DNA of 64,000 nt, taken from contig JAJEEM010000059.1 in the NCBI GenBank assembly GCA_022820995.1, forward strand, positions 171,831 to 235,830. The letters run 5' to 3'. Shown here piece after piece: positions 35,558-46,100 of this stretch. Within the stretch, counting starts at the first letter, position 1. The number at the start of each line of letters is the position of its first letter. The notes below the pieces were generated by a model. The model did no database searches and was not told where the DNA came from. It saw only the letters and a list, made by a program, of their open reading frames with translations. Both the position numbers and the translations under genes were made by a program. Origin of the DNA: Gemmatimonadota bacterium. GTDB lineage: Bacteria > Gemmatimonadota > Gemmatimonadetes > Palauibacterales > Palauibacteraceae.

Positions 35558-37138
35558 TCAACCTCCCAGGGGCGGGGCGGTGGGCGGCGGGCGGCGGTGG
35601 TTCGTCGCCTGCTCGAAGGCGTAGCCGAAGCCGAGGAGCATCGCCTCGGTGAAGGGGCGGCCGAGGAACTCGAGGCCCACCGGGAGGCCGTCGTCCGTGA
35701 ACCCGGCGGGGACCGTGAGCGCGGGGAACGCGGTCAGCGGGCTCAGCGAGCGGTTGTCGCCGAGAGCGTAGCGGTCGGCCGGGGCGGGGTTCGTCGCCAC
35801 ATCCTCGGCGATCAGGTCCGGGGGATGGTCGAAGGTGGCGTAGACGAAGGCGTCGAGATCGTGTTCGGCCATCGTCGCGATGACGTCCTCCCTCACCTGG
35901 TCGCGCGCCAGGAGGTATTCCAGGTAGCCGGGGTCGCGGGTGGTCTTCCCCAAGAGGTCGGCCATGCCGGCGGCGCGCCACGGATTCACGCGGCCGCTCA
36001 GGAGAATGGACGCGAGCGTGCGGTACGGCGGATCGCGGAGTTCGGCGAGGTACTCGTCCGTCACTTCTTCCGTCTCGTAGGTATTGGCGCCGAAGATGGC
36101 CGCCACGCCCTCGATTCCGGGGATCTCGACATCCATCACCTCCGCCCCCAGGTCGCGGAGCGTCCCGAGCGCCGCCTCGATCCGGGCGCGCACCTGCCGG
36201 AAGCCTTCCGATGACGTGTCCACGGTTCGATCCATCGGCTCACGGATGACGCCGATCCGGGCCCCCGCCAGCGCACCCGCATCGAGTGCGGCCGCGTAGG
36301 ATTCCGGGATCTGCCCCACCGAGTACGCGGTCACGGGATCGTTGGGGTCGTAGCCGGCGATGACATCGAGGAGGATGGCCGCGTCCATCACGGTGCGGGT
36401 CATCGGGCCCATGGTGTCGGTGGTGGGGTTGGCGGGCATCATCCCGAAGCGGCTCACGAGGGGAAGCGTGGGACGGAGGCCGACGAGCGAGGCGACGGCC
36501 GCCGGGCCGCGGATGGAGCCGCCCGTGTCCTCGCCGATGCCGATCATGCCGAGGTTCGCCGCCACGCCGGAGCCGGTCCCGCCGGAGGACCCGCTGGGGT
36601 TCCGCTGCGGGTCGTAGGCGTTGCGGATGATCCCGAACCCGGACCCGACGTATCGCGAGGCGAATTCGCCCATGTTCGTCTTCGCGATGATGAGCGCGCC
36701 CGCGTCCTTCATCCGCGTGACGATGGTTCCGTCGCGCTCCGACATGTAGCCCGCGAAGAGGGCCGATCCGTAGGTCGTCGGCATGTCGCTCGTCTCGACC
36801 TGGTCCTTGAGGAGGACGGGGATGCAGTGCAGCGGTCCCGTGAGGCCTCCAGACGCGAAGGCGGCGTCGAGGCTTCGGGCCTCCTCGAGGGCCCGCGGGT
36901 TGACGACCGCGATCGAGTTGAGATTCGGCCCCTGCGGGTCGTACGCGTCGATGCGCGCCAGGTAGCGCGCGACGAGCCCCTCGCAGGTGAGGTCGCCCGA
37001 CCGGAAAGCGGCGTGGGCCTCCGCGACCGTCGCCTCCTCGACCTCGAATGCCTGTGCGTGGAGCGGGAGCGGGGCCGCCGTGAAGGCCAGGGCGAATGAG
37101 AGGGCCCACCGGATTGCGATCGACGTTCGAGCAGACAT
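35558..37138 (-). CDS. Amidase-signature family hydrolase, exported
   Basis: A 526-residue protein with a signal peptide ending LHAQA (about 1-29). The Ser-cisSer-Lys triad of the amidase signature family is present: K111 (VLLKDQVE), Ser in NPSGSSGGTGSG (about 184-185) and S208 (GEDTGGSIRGPA). The C-terminal PALTVPAGFTDDGLPVGLEFLGRPF is typical. It hydrolyses amides, but a periplasmic location rules out GatA; substrates could be peptide amides, aryl amides or nitrile-derived amides. The gene stands between the antitoxin duplicate and the M20 peptidase, with a 62-bp gap on the antitoxin side. Confidence 0.92.
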   Translation of the reverse strand: MSARTSIAIRWALSFALAFTAAPLPLHAQAFEVEEATVAEAHAAFRSGDLTCEGLVARYLARIDAYDPQGPNLNSIAVVNPRALEEARSLDAAFASGGLTGPLHCIPVLLKDQVETSDMPTTYGSALFAGYMSERDGTIVTRMKDAGALIIAKTNMGEFASRYVGSGFGIIRNAYDPQRNPSGSSGGTGSGVAANLGMIGIGEDTGGSIRGPAAVASLVGLRPTLPLVSRFGMMPANPTTDTMGPMTRTVMDAAILLDVIAGYDPNDPVTAYSVGQIPESYAAALDAGALAGARIGVIREPMDRTVDTSSEGFRQVRARIEAALGTLRDLGAEVMDVEIPGIEGVAAIFGANTYETEEVTDEYLAELRDPPYRTLASILLSGRVNPWRAAGMADLLGKTTRDPGYLEYLLARDQVREDVIATMAEHDLDAFVYATFDHPPDLIAEDVATNPAPADRYALGDNRSLSPLTAFPALTVPAGFTDDGLPVGLEFLGRPFTEAMLLGFGYAFEQATNHRRPPPTAPPLGG

Positions 37139-37258
37139 GGCAGCACCTGTCCTCAGGGGGAACTCGATGAGTAGCCGTTGATATGTGTACGCAGTCTCAA
37201 CCTTAGCGAGACGTGACCCGACCGGAAGGCGTATCCGGTTTCTGGACGGCCGGGCGCG

Positions 37259-38557
37259 TCAGGCCGCTCCGGTTCCGCAGAAGCGGATCGCGGTGACGGC
37301 GAGGATGCGGGCGAGCTCGACGAGGTCGGCGGCGCTAACGCTCTCGTCGGGGCGGTGGGCCTCGCGGACGTCGCCGGGGCCGAAGAGCACCGTGGGCACA
37401 TGGCCGTGGTTGACGAGGAGCCGCATGTCCGCGCCGTAGCGCACGCCCCCGATGCGGGGTTCCGTGCCGCCGAGTGACCGCGCGGCGCCGGCCAGGGTGT
37501 CGACCACGGGGTCGCGCGCGTCGGTGCGGGCGGCCGCGAACTGCGCCCCGACCCACTCGACGGCGGGCGGGTGGTCGCGCAGCCATGCGTCACCGGAAGC
37601 GGCCTCGGCCACGGCGTCCTCCAGCGCGCCGCGCGCCCCGGCGAGGTCCTCCCCGGGCGCGACGCCGTAGCGACCCTCCACGACGAGGCTCTCCGCCACC
37701 GTCGAGGGCCAGATCCCGGCCCGGAGCCGTCCCATGGTCAGGGCGTACGGCAGCGCTTCCCCGCGGAACAGCGGGTCGGCCACCTTGTGGTTCCGGTGCG
37801 CCTCGAGGGCTCGGAGTCGCCGGAAGATCGGAATGAACTTCTCGACCGGGTCCACGCCTTCCTCCCGCATCGCCCCGTGCGCGGCGAGGCCGGGGACGGT
37901 GAGGCGGAAGCTGAGCGCGCCGGCCTGCGCGGGCGCGATGACGAACCCCGTCGGCTCGACGACGATCGCCCCGTCCCCGGTGTGGCCGCGCTCGATGGTG
38001 GCCAGCATTCCCGAGCCGCCGTCCTCCTCGCCGATCACGCTCTGGACCTGGAGGGCGCCGTGCAGTTCGATCCCCGCGTCGCGCAGCGCCCACGCCGCCG
38101 CCAGCGCGCTGCACAGCTGCCCCTTCATGTCCACGACCCCCCGCCCGAACAGTCGTCCGCCGCGCTGCGTGAGTTCGAAGGGCGGGTGCGTCCAGCGCTC
38201 GGCCTCGCCCGCAGGGACGACATCGATGTGGCCGTTGAGGATCAGCGTCCGGCCTTCGCCGCGTCCCATGCTGCCGACGACACCCAGACCCTCATGGCGC
38301 TCCACGTCGGCGGTGTACGCGGGGTGCCGCCGCAGCCGCTCGAAGTCGATCTCCCACACGTCCGTCTCGAGGCCGAGATCGCGCATCTCCCCGGCCACCC
38401 GCTCCTGGGCCGGCGTTTCCCGGTTCGCGACGCTCTCGATCGCGATGAGGTCGGCGAGGAGCGCGAACAGCCGCTCCCCGTCCACCGCCGCCGCCGCGCG
38501 GCGTTCCTCGGACGACAGCGCGCCGCCGCCGGGCATGGTCTCCTCCCCTGTGTCCAT
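37259..38557 (-). CDS. M20 family metallopeptidase (ArgE/DapE-like)
   Basis: A 432-residue cytoplasmic di-zinc amidohydrolase. Metal and catalytic residues follow family order: H110 and D112 (NGHIDVVP), D143 bridging (GRGVVDMKG), E177/E178 (VIGEEDGG), Glu in VVEPTG, and His near the end (REAHRPDESV). A dimerisation lid lies around 220-320. It resembles acetylornithine deacetylase and succinyl-diaminopimelate desuccinylase, but its place among peptide- and amide-degrading genes suggests a catabolic peptidase or N-acyl-amino-acid deacylase. It diverges from the beta-lactamase-like gene. Confidence 0.9.
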   Translation of the reverse strand: MDTGEETMPGGGALSSEERRAAAAVDGERLFALLADLIAIESVANRETPAQERVAGEMRDLGLETDVWEIDFERLRRHPAYTADVERHEGLGVVGSMGRGEGRTLILNGHIDVVPAGEAERWTHPPFELTQRGGRLFGRGVVDMKGQLCSALAAAWALRDAGIELHGALQVQSVIGEEDGGSGMLATIERGHTGDGAIVVEPTGFVIAPAQAGALSFRLTVPGLAAHGAMREEGVDPVEKFIPIFRRLRALEAHRNHKVADPLFRGEALPYALTMGRLRAGIWPSTVAESLVVEGRYGVAPGEDLAGARGALEDAVAEAASGDAWLRDHPPAVEWVGAQFAAARTDARDPVVDTLAGAARSLGGTEPRIGGVRYGADMRLLVNHGHVPTVLFGPGDVREAHRPDESVSAADLVELARILAVTAIRFCGTGAA

Positions 38558-38684
38558 ACGCGGAGTATGTCACGGATCGGCTTCCCAGGGCGACCCGCCG
38601 TGGCGGACTCGTCCGGGCGCTGCGCAATGGCTACCGTACCGGCTGGAGCGGGATCCAGCTCAAACGAACCAGGGAGTAAGATCG

Positions 38685-40178
38685 ATGGGCCTCCGGACAC
38701 GTCATCACATCACCGGGCGGGCCGCCACGAAGCGGGCGGCGACGACGCTGGCCAAGGCGACCCTGACCACGGCGACCCTTGCGGTTGGGCTCGTGGCCGC
38801 CGTCCCTCTCGCAGCGCAGTCCGTCACGCCCGAGGGGGACCCGGGCCTTGGCCGTCTTCTGGCCGAGATCGAGCGGCTGGCCCCGAGCAGCGGGGGCACG
38901 GTGGGCGTGGGCGCCGTCCACATCGAGACGGGCCGCGCGGTGTGGTTCAACGAGGACGAGCGCTTCCCGATGGCCTCGACCTACAAGGTTCCGATCGCGG
39001 TCCAACTCCTGTCCCGCGTCGACCGGGGCGAGATCACGCTCGCGGACATGGTCGAACTCGAACCCGGCGACATCCATCCCGGCAGCGGCACGATCTCGAA
39101 CCTGTTCGACGATCCGGGGGTCGCGCTCTCCCTCCGGAACCTGCTCGAACTGATGCTTCTCATCTCCGACAACAGCGCGACGGACCTCACCCTGACCGCG
39201 GCCGGAGGCCCGGACGCCGTGAATGCCCGCATGAGTGAACTGAACGTGGACGGCCTCAGCGTGGACCGTCCGACGTCCATCCTCATCGGGGACTACTCGG
39301 GCGTCGAGACCCCGGCGGACGGACGGATTTCGATGGCGGAGTTCCGCGAGCGCGCGGGCGAGGTCTCCGCGTCCGAGCGGGAGGCGGCCCGGGAGGCGTT
39401 CTCGACCGACCTGCAGGACACCTCGACGCCCCGCGCCATGGCGCACCTGCTGGCCATGACCTGGGCGGGGAAGGCGCTGGGCTCCAAGAACACGGAGGTC
39501 TTCAAGGACGTCATGCTGCGCGTCCAGACCGGCACCGGCCGCATCAAGGGCGTGCTGCCGCCCGGCACGCCCGTCGGCCACAAGACGGGCACGATCGGCG
39601 GGACGACGAACGACGTCGGCTACATCTACCTCCCGGATGACGCCGGACACGTGATCACGGTCGTGTTCGTGAAGGACTCGGAGCGGCCGGTTCCGGCGCG
39701 GGAGGCGACGATCGCCCAGATCTCGCGCGCGATCTACGACTACTTCCTCTTCAACCCGGGGACCCCCGCGGATCCGGCCGCCGACCGCGCCAACCCGCGC
39801 TACGGCGTGTGGAAGTTGCGCTCCGACGCGCCGGCCCCGGCCCTCAACGTCATGACCTATGAGCCCTGGGGGGACGGGGGGATGAAGATCACCGTCGAGT
39901 CCACGAACGCCCGCGGCGGCGAGGCGAAGTGGAGCTACGAGACGATGTTCGACGGCGAGTTCCGGCCCGTGACCGGACGGGACGGGATCGAGACGGCGGT
40001 GGAGGTCGTCGACCGCTACACGAACCGGATCACGAGCCGGCAGGACGGCCGCGTCACGCAGGTCATCATCAACGTCCTGTCCGAGGACGGGAACCGGATC
40101 GACAACGAGTACCGGAGCACGGACGCGGACGGGAACGAGCGCGTCTCGCACGCGGTGTACGAGCGCATCGGCAGGTGA
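38685..40178 (+). CDS. Class A beta-lactamase-like serine hydrolase with a C-terminal accessory domain
   Basis: A 497-residue exported protein (signal about 1-45). The penicillin-binding core (50-355) has S98-x-x-K101 (MASTYKVP), SDN (161-163) and KTG (300-302, GHKTGTIGGT). The omega-loop Glu of true class A enzymes (ExxLN) is not evident; VDRPTSILIGDYSG stands there, so deacylation may be slow or the enzyme may be a peptidase/esterase. Beyond residue 370 a separate ~125-residue domain (GVWKLRSDAP..., YETMFDGEFRPVTG, DGRVTQVIINVLSEDGNRIDNEYRST) resembles lipocalin-like stand-alone proteins common in Acidobacteriota-type genomes. ATG 38685 follows GGGAG. The FAD oxidoreductase gene starts 8 nt later. 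Confidence 0.85.
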   Translation: MGLRTRHHITGRAATKRAATTLAKATLTTATLAVGLVAAVPLAAQSVTPEGDPGLGRLLAEIERLAPSSGGTVGVGAVHIETGRAVWFNEDERFPMASTYKVPIAVQLLSRVDRGEITLADMVELEPGDIHPGSGTISNLFDDPGVALSLRNLLELMLLISDNSATDLTLTAAGGPDAVNARMSELNVDGLSVDRPTSILIGDYSGVETPADGRISMAEFRERAGEVSASEREAAREAFSTDLQDTSTPRAMAHLLAMTWAGKALGSKNTEVFKDVMLRVQTGTGRIKGVLPPGTPVGHKTGTIGGTTNDVGYIYLPDDAGHVITVVFVKDSERPVPAREATIAQISRAIYDYFLFNPGTPADPAADRANPRYGVWKLRSDAPAPALNVMTYEPWGDGGMKITVESTNARGGEAKWSYETMFDGEFRPVTGRDGIETAVEVVDRYTNRITSRQDGRVTQVIINVLSEDGNRIDNEYRSTDADGNERVSHAVYERIGR

Positions 40179-40186
40179 AGAACGGG

Positions 40187-41494
40187 ATGTCCAGGGATTA
40201 CGACGCGATCATCATCGGGGCGGGCGTCATCGGCGTCTGCACCGGGTTCGAGCTGGCCAAGCGCGGGTTCCGCACGCTCAACGTCGACAAGCTCCCCGCC
40301 GCCGGGTACGGCTCGACCTCGAACACCTGCGCGATCATCCGTCTCCATTACTCGACGCCGGACGGCGTGGCGATGGCGCGCGAGTCCTACTTCTACTGGC
40401 TCGACTGGGGGAAGTACGTCGGCGTGCCGGACCCCTCCGGGCTGGCGCGCTACGTCAACACCGGCTGTCTCGTCACGAAGACGGAGAAGAACCACTACCT
40501 GCAGCGGGTGAAGGAGAGTCTCGACGAACTCCACGTCGCGTACGAGGACCTGGACGCGGAGGGGATGCGCGAGAAGCTCTCCGTCCTCGACACGCGGCAG
40601 TTCGGGCCTCCCGTGACGGAGGAGGACCCGGCGTTCGGCCGGCCGACGGGCGGGAACGTGGCCGGGGCCGTCTACATCCCGGAATCCGGCTACATCAACG
40701 ACCCGCAACTGTGCTGCCACAACGTTCAACTCGGGTGCGAGGCCCACGGAGGCGAGTTCCGCTTCAACACCGAGGTGACGGAGATCCTGCGGGAGAACGG
40801 GAGGGCCGCGGGCGTCCGCCTGAAGGACGGGTCCGAGGTGCGGGCGCCGGTCGTGGTGAACGTGGGCGGGCCCCACTCCTTCGTCATCAACCGGATGGCG
40901 GGGGTCGAGGACGGGATGAACATCAAGACGCGCGCCCTGAAGCAGGAGGTCTGTCACGTCCCCGCGCCGGAGGGCGTCGACTATAACGTGGTCGGGATGC
41001 TGATCTCGGACAGCGATATCGGCTGCTACTCGCGACCCGAGGTCGGCAACCACATTCTGATCGGTTCCGAGGATCCGCCCTGCGACGACCTGGAGTGGGT
41101 GGAGGACCCGGACGACTATGACAATACGTTCAGTTATCAGTGGAAGACGCAGGTCCTGCGCGAGGCGCAGCGGGTGCAGGGACTCCCCGTGCCGGAGGCG
41201 CGGCAGGGACTCGTCGACCTCTATGACGTGTCGGACGACTGGATCCCCATCTATGACAAGTCGGACCTGCCCGGCTTCTACATGGCGGTGGGGACTTCCG
41301 GGAACCAGTTCAAGAACGCGCCGGTCGCGGGCCAGCTCATGGCCGAACTCATCGAGCAGGTCGAGGGCGGGCGCGACCATGACGCGGATCCGGTCCGGTT
41401 CCACATGAAGTATACGAGACGGGACTGTGATCTCGGGTTCTTCAGCCGGCTCCGGACGATGAATCCCGATTCGTCCTACTCGGTCATCGGCTGA
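40187..41494 (+). CDS. FAD-dependent oxidoreductase, DAO family (sarcosine/dimethylglycine oxidase-like)
   Basis: A 435-residue flavoenzyme. The dinucleotide motif AIIIGAGVIGVCTGFELAKRG is at residues 7-27; GYGSTSNTCAIIRLHYS follows as in SoxB-type oxidases; YMAVGTSGNQFKNAPVAGQLMAELI is the C-terminal flavin-contact segment. It acts on a secondary or tertiary amine in the cytoplasm. It directly precedes soxB and is partly similar to it, so it probably oxidises a related N-methyl amine (dimethylglycine, sarcosine analogue) in the same pathway. The extended C-terminus (MKYTRRDCDLGFFSRLRTMNPDSS) is not typical of single-subunit sarcosine oxidase. Confidence 0.88.
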   Translation: MSRDYDAIIIGAGVIGVCTGFELAKRGFRTLNVDKLPAAGYGSTSNTCAIIRLHYSTPDGVAMARESYFYWLDWGKYVGVPDPSGLARYVNTGCLVTKTEKNHYLQRVKESLDELHVAYEDLDAEGMREKLSVLDTRQFGPPVTEEDPAFGRPTGGNVAGAVYIPESGYINDPQLCCHNVQLGCEAHGGEFRFNTEVTEILRENGRAAGVRLKDGSEVRAPVVVNVGGPHSFVINRMAGVEDGMNIKTRALKQEVCHVPAPEGVDYNVVGMLISDSDIGCYSRPEVGNHILIGSEDPPCDDLEWVEDPDDYDNTFSYQWKTQVLREAQRVQGLPVPEARQGLVDLYDVSDDWIPIYDKSDLPGFYMAVGTSGNQFKNAPVAGQLMAELIEQVEGGRDHDADPVRFHMKYTRRDCDLGFFSRLRTMNPDSSYSVIG

Positions 41495-41519
41495 CCCCTC
41501 ACCCGTCGACGCCTGTTCC

Positions 41520-42782
41520 GTGAGCCCTGGGCCGCTGGGGAGGCTGAAGTCCGCGCTGGGAGCGGGGGTCCTTCGCCCGGGCCGCCTGTGGGAGGAGAGG
41601 CCGCTCCGCCGCCACTACGACGTCGTGATCATCGGGGGTGGCATCCACGGGCTCGCCACGGCCTGGTATCTCGCGAAGGACCACGGTGTCCGGGACATCG
41701 CCGTGCTCGAGAGCGAGTACATCGGGTTCGGGGGTTCCGGGCGGAACACCGCGATCGTCCGGGCGAACCAGCGTACGCAGGAGAACGTCCCGCTCTATGA
41801 CGAGGGCCTGAAGCTGTGGCCCATCCTCACGGACGAACTCGACTTCAATCTCATGTTCCACAACTGCGGCAACCTCAACCTCGCGCACAGCGAGGCGGCG
41901 GTCGCCGCGTTCCGGCTCTCCGTCAACACGGCGAACTTCTGCGGCGTGCGCTCGGAGCTGGTGGATCCGCAGCAGTGCAAGGAACTGGTCCCGGCGCTGG
42001 ACGTGTCGGACCGGCCCGCGCATCCGATTCAGGCGGGCATGTACCACCCGCCGGGCGGCGTCGTGCGCCACGACGCGGTGGTGTGGGGACTCGCCCGGGG
42101 CGCCAGCCAGCACGGGGCCTCGATCCACCAGGGCGTCGAGGTTCAGGCGATCGACACGGAGGGCGGGCGGGTGACGGGCGTGCGGACGAGCGCGGGGCCG
42201 ATCGGGTGCCGCAAGCTGGGGATCATGGCGGGGGGATACGGGCCGGCGATCGCGGCGATGCTCGACATCGAACTGCCGGTGAACCCGCTCACGATCCAGG
42301 CGATGGTGACGCAGCCGCTCAAGCCGTTCCTCCACCACGTCGTGAGTTCGGGCGCCTACCACGTCTATGCGAACCAGACGCTGAAGGGGGAGATCGCGAC
42401 GGGCGCGCACATGGACCCGCAGGTGAACTACACGACGGACGTCACCGCGGGCTACTTCAAGCACCAGGCCGAGGCGCTGACGGACTTCATGCCGTGCCTG
42501 AAGGGCGTGCGGTTTCTGAGGGTGTGGGCGGGGCTGGCCGACATGACGCCGGACATGGCGCCGATCCTCGACGGCAACTTCGCGCACGAGGGGCTCTACC
42601 TGGACGTGGGCTGGGGATACTTCGGCTTCAAGTCCGGACCCGTGGCGGGAAAGTACATGGCCGAGTTCATGGCGCGGGAGGAGGCGCCGGAGATCCTGGA
42701 GCCGTTCGCGCTCCGCCGTTTCCTCGAGAACCGGTACATGGGGGAGACGGCCACGACGATGAAGTACGGCCAGTGGGACTGA
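41520..42782 (+). CDS. soxB: Sarcosine oxidase, beta subunit
   Basis: A 420-residue subunit of heterotetrameric sarcosine oxidase, which oxidises sarcosine to glycine with transfer of the methyl carbon to tetrahydrofolate. It has DVVIIGGGIHGLATAWYLAK (34-53), FGGSGRNTAIVRAN and DVGWGYFGFKSGPVAG. H184 in VVRHDAVVWG falls in the segment that carries the covalent-FMN histidine in characterised SoxB. The start is GTG 41520. It is followed by soxD and soxA, giving B-D-A order. The N-terminal ~30 residues, GRLKSALGAGVLRPGRLWEER, are normal for SoxB. Confidence 0.95.
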   Translation: MSPGPLGRLKSALGAGVLRPGRLWEERPLRRHYDVVIIGGGIHGLATAWYLAKDHGVRDIAVLESEYIGFGGSGRNTAIVRANQRTQENVPLYDEGLKLWPILTDELDFNLMFHNCGNLNLAHSEAAVAAFRLSVNTANFCGVRSELVDPQQCKELVPALDVSDRPAHPIQAGMYHPPGGVVRHDAVVWGLARGASQHGASIHQGVEVQAIDTEGGRVTGVRTSAGPIGCRKLGIMAGGYGPAIAAMLDIELPVNPLTIQAMVTQPLKPFLHHVVSSGAYHVYANQTLKGEIATGAHMDPQVNYTTDVTAGYFKHQAEALTDFMPCLKGVRFLRVWAGLADMTPDMAPILDGNFAHEGLYLDVGWGYFGFKSGPVAGKYMAEFMAREEAPEILEPFALRRFLENRYMGETATTMKYGQWD

Positions 42783-42834
42783 CGGTGGACCCGACGGTGG
42801 ACGCGACCTTGGACCCGACCCTGGAACGCCGCTC

Positions 42835-43188
42835 GTGACCTTCCGGTTGACGTGCCCGGTGTGCGGGAAGCGCGACGTGTACGAGTTCACCTACGGAGGG
42901 CCGGAGCGGGGCCCGCGGCCGGCGGAGGCGGATCCGGCGTCCGGGTCACAAGCCGCGGGCGGGTCGGACCCCGCGGCCGGATCGGACCCTGCGGCCGCCG
43001 CGGAGGCGCACTTTCGATGGGCGCAGTTCCGCATGAACCGCCCGGAGCCGCAGGAGGAGTGGTGGCACCACGGGGCGGGCTGCGGCGTCTGGTTCTCGAC
43101 GTGGCGCGACCCGGCCACGAACCGCGAGGCCCCGCCCGGCGGCGCCGAGGCAGGCGGGCACGAGGCGAGCGGGAGAGACTCGTCGTGA
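42835..43188 (+). CDS. soxD: Sarcosine oxidase, delta subunit
   Basis: The small zinc-binding subunit (117 residues) of sarcosine oxidase. Zinc ligands are C7 and C10 (CPVCG) and the His and Cys of WHHGAGCGVWF (H-x3-C). The usual region between the two sites is expanded by a low-complexity insert with repeats of GSDPAA (about residues 30-56), and the C-terminus is Gly/Glu-rich. Its stop overlaps the soxA start as GTGA, so translation is coupled. The core motif (FRWAQFRMNRPEPQEEWW) fits the family. Confidence 0.92.
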   Translation: MTFRLTCPVCGKRDVYEFTYGGPERGPRPAEADPASGSQAAGGSDPAAGSDPAAAAEAHFRWAQFRMNRPEPQEEWWHHGAGCGVWFSTWRDPATNREAPPGGAEAGGHEASGRDSS

Positions 43189-46100
43189 GCCGGCTGCCTC
43201 CTTCGTCGACGGAGCGGATCGACCGTTCGCGCCCGCTCGGTTTTCGCTGGTGTGGACGCGCGCTGGAGGGGTTCGAGGGCGACACGGTCGCCTCGGCGCT
43301 CTGGGGGGCGGGGGTCCGCACCTTCGGGCGCAGCTTCGAGTATCACCGGCCCCGCGGGCTCCATGACCTGGAGGGGGAAGGGTCGAGCCAGCTCGTCTCG
43401 ATCGACGGCGTGCCGAACCAGTCGGCGGGAACGACGCCGCTGCGCGAGGGGATGGACGTCGGCGCGCAGAACGTGAGGGGAGATCCGCGTTTCGACGTGT
43501 TCGGCCTTCTCGACCGGCTCGACCGGTTCATGCCGGCGGGCTTCTATTACCGGCTGTTCCACCGGCCCGCGTGGGCCGCCCGGTTCTTCCAGGAACGGAT
43601 GCGGGGGCTGGCCGGCCTCGGCGTGCTGCGACCCGACGTCCCTGACCGGGGGGAGCGAGCCGAACGCTATCTCAACGCCGACGTGGCGGTGGTCGGCGGC
43701 GGGCCGGCCGGGATGTCCGCGGCGCTCGAGGCAGGGCGGCTCGGCCTTCGCGTGTGCCTGTTCGAACGCCGGCCGTGGCTGGGGGGACATCTCGACTGGC
43801 GCGTGCGTGACAGTCGTCCGCTCGCGGGGGAGGTGTCCGCCCTCGCCGACGAACTCGAGCGCATGGAATCCATGCGTGTGTTCCGGCATGCGCCGGTCAC
43901 GGGGATCTGGGGGGAGAACCTCCTCACGGGCTTCCAGTACCGGGGTGCCGGCGGCCCGACCGACGGCTGGACCGGCAGCGGGACGGCGGAGGCGTTCGAC
44001 GAGACGCACTGGGAGTGCCGCGCGCGAGCCGTCGTGGTCGCGACGGGCTCGATCGAGCGGCCGCTCGTGTTCGAGCACAACGACCGGCCGGGCGTGATGC
44101 AGGTCGACACGGCGATCCGGCTCGCGCGGACGTACGGCGTCCGGCCGGGCACGGCCGCCGCCTTCAGCGTGGGCGACGACCTCGGGCTGGAGGCCGCCGT
44201 CGATCTGGCGTCGCTCGGGGTGGATGTGCGCATGGTCGCCGATGCGCGGCACGAGGGTCACGACGAAGCGCTGGTGGCCGCGCTGGTCGAGGCGGGGATC
44301 GACTTCCGGCCGGGCTGGGCCGCGACCCGGGTTCGCGGGCGGAGCCGGGTGCGTCGCGTCGAACTGGCCGACCGGACGACGACCGGCGCGGGGAGCGGCG
44401 CGACGGTCGGATCCGCGGGTGGCGGGGCGGGCGACTCGCTGCGCGTGGCGTGCGATCTGCTCGTGGCGAGCGCGGGACGCCAGCCGGACATCGGCGTCCT
44501 CTCGTGCGCCGGCGCGCGGTTCCGCCACGGCCAGCGCACCCGGACCTTCGAGCTCGAGCGGCTCCCGCCCGACGTGTTCGCCGCGGGCGGCGTCCTTCGG
44601 CTCACCGATGTCGAGGCGCTCACAACTTCCGGGCGGACCGCCGGGCTGGAGGCGGCTGCGGCCTGCGGCGCGGACGTCGCGGAAGCGCTGGCCCGGGAGC
44701 GCGCGCGTCTGGCCGACCTGCCGGGGCCCGCCCGGGGCTCCTCGATCGTCCGCGGGCCCGTCGCCGGACGCCGCCTCGCCCCCGGCCGCAAGGCGTTCCT
44801 CGACTTCGACGAGGACGGCACCTGGAAGAACGCGGCCCAGAGCGCCGCCTACGCCTTCGACGTGCCCGAACTCGCGAAGCGCTTCGGGAACTTCGGTCTC
44901 GGCCCGGGCCAGTACCGCGTGCCTGGCCAGAACCTCGCCATGGCGATGGCCGAGATCGCGGGACGGCCGATCGGCAGCTTCGCCGCCACCACGGTGCGCC
45001 CGCCGGTCATCCCCCCTTCCCTCGCGACGCTCGCGGGCCCGAACCACGACATCCACAAGCGGACCCCGCTCCACGACGATCAGGCGTCGCGGGGCGCCGT
45101 GTTCCGCCGGGCCGGGCCCTGGCTGCGGGCGCGCTACTTCAGCGCGGACCGCCAGTGTCTGGAGGAGATCCGCAACGTGCGGGAGAATGTCGGCCTCCTC
45201 GACAGTTCACCGCTGGGGAAGTTCCGGATCTGGGGACCCGACGCCCTGCGCGCACTCCAGCGCGTCTACATCTCCGACATGACGCGGGCCCGGCCCGGCC
45301 GCTGCACGTATTCGGCGATGTGCAACGACACCGGCAACATCATCGACGACGGCGTCGTCGTGAGGACGGGCGAGGACGAGTTCTACTTCACGACGAGTTC
45401 GAACCGGGCCGGGACCACCGTCGAGTGGCTTCGCTTCCACACGCGGTACGACGGGTGGGACTACAACCTCGTGAACCTCACCGACGCGCTCGCCTCCATC
45501 AACGTGGCGGGGCCGAACGCCCGGCGGGTGCTGGAGAAGATCACGGACGCGGAGCTGTCGGATGAGGCGTTCCCGTACCTCGGCTGCCGCGAGATCGAGG
45601 TGGGAGACGGCGTCGCTGCGCGGTGTCTCCGCCTCGGGTTCGTGGGCGAGTTGTCCTATGAACTGCACCTGCGGGCGAGCCACGCCCGGTACGTGTGGGA
45701 TCTGCTGTGGGAGGCCGGGGCGGAGTACGGCATCCGTCCGTTCGGGCTCGAAGCGCAGAACTGCCTGCGGGCCGAGAAGGGACACGTGATCATCGGGACG
45801 GAATCCGAGCAGCGCGTCACACTCCTCGACATCGGCATGGGCTGGCTCTGGGACCGCGAGGATACGGCCTCCGGCAAGGTGGGCGCCGCGGCGCTCCGCT
45901 ACTGCGAGGGGCAGTCCGGGCGACTGAAGCTCGTGGGACTCCGGGTCGACGACCCCGCGGGCGACGCGGGTGCCGGGACCGCTCGCGACCCCACCCACCG
46001 GCCCGAGGACGGGGCGCTCGTCGTGGACGGGGACCGGATCGCCGGCTTCGTCTGCACCACGCGGCACAGCGAGACGCTGGGGTGGCAGTACGGCCTCGCC

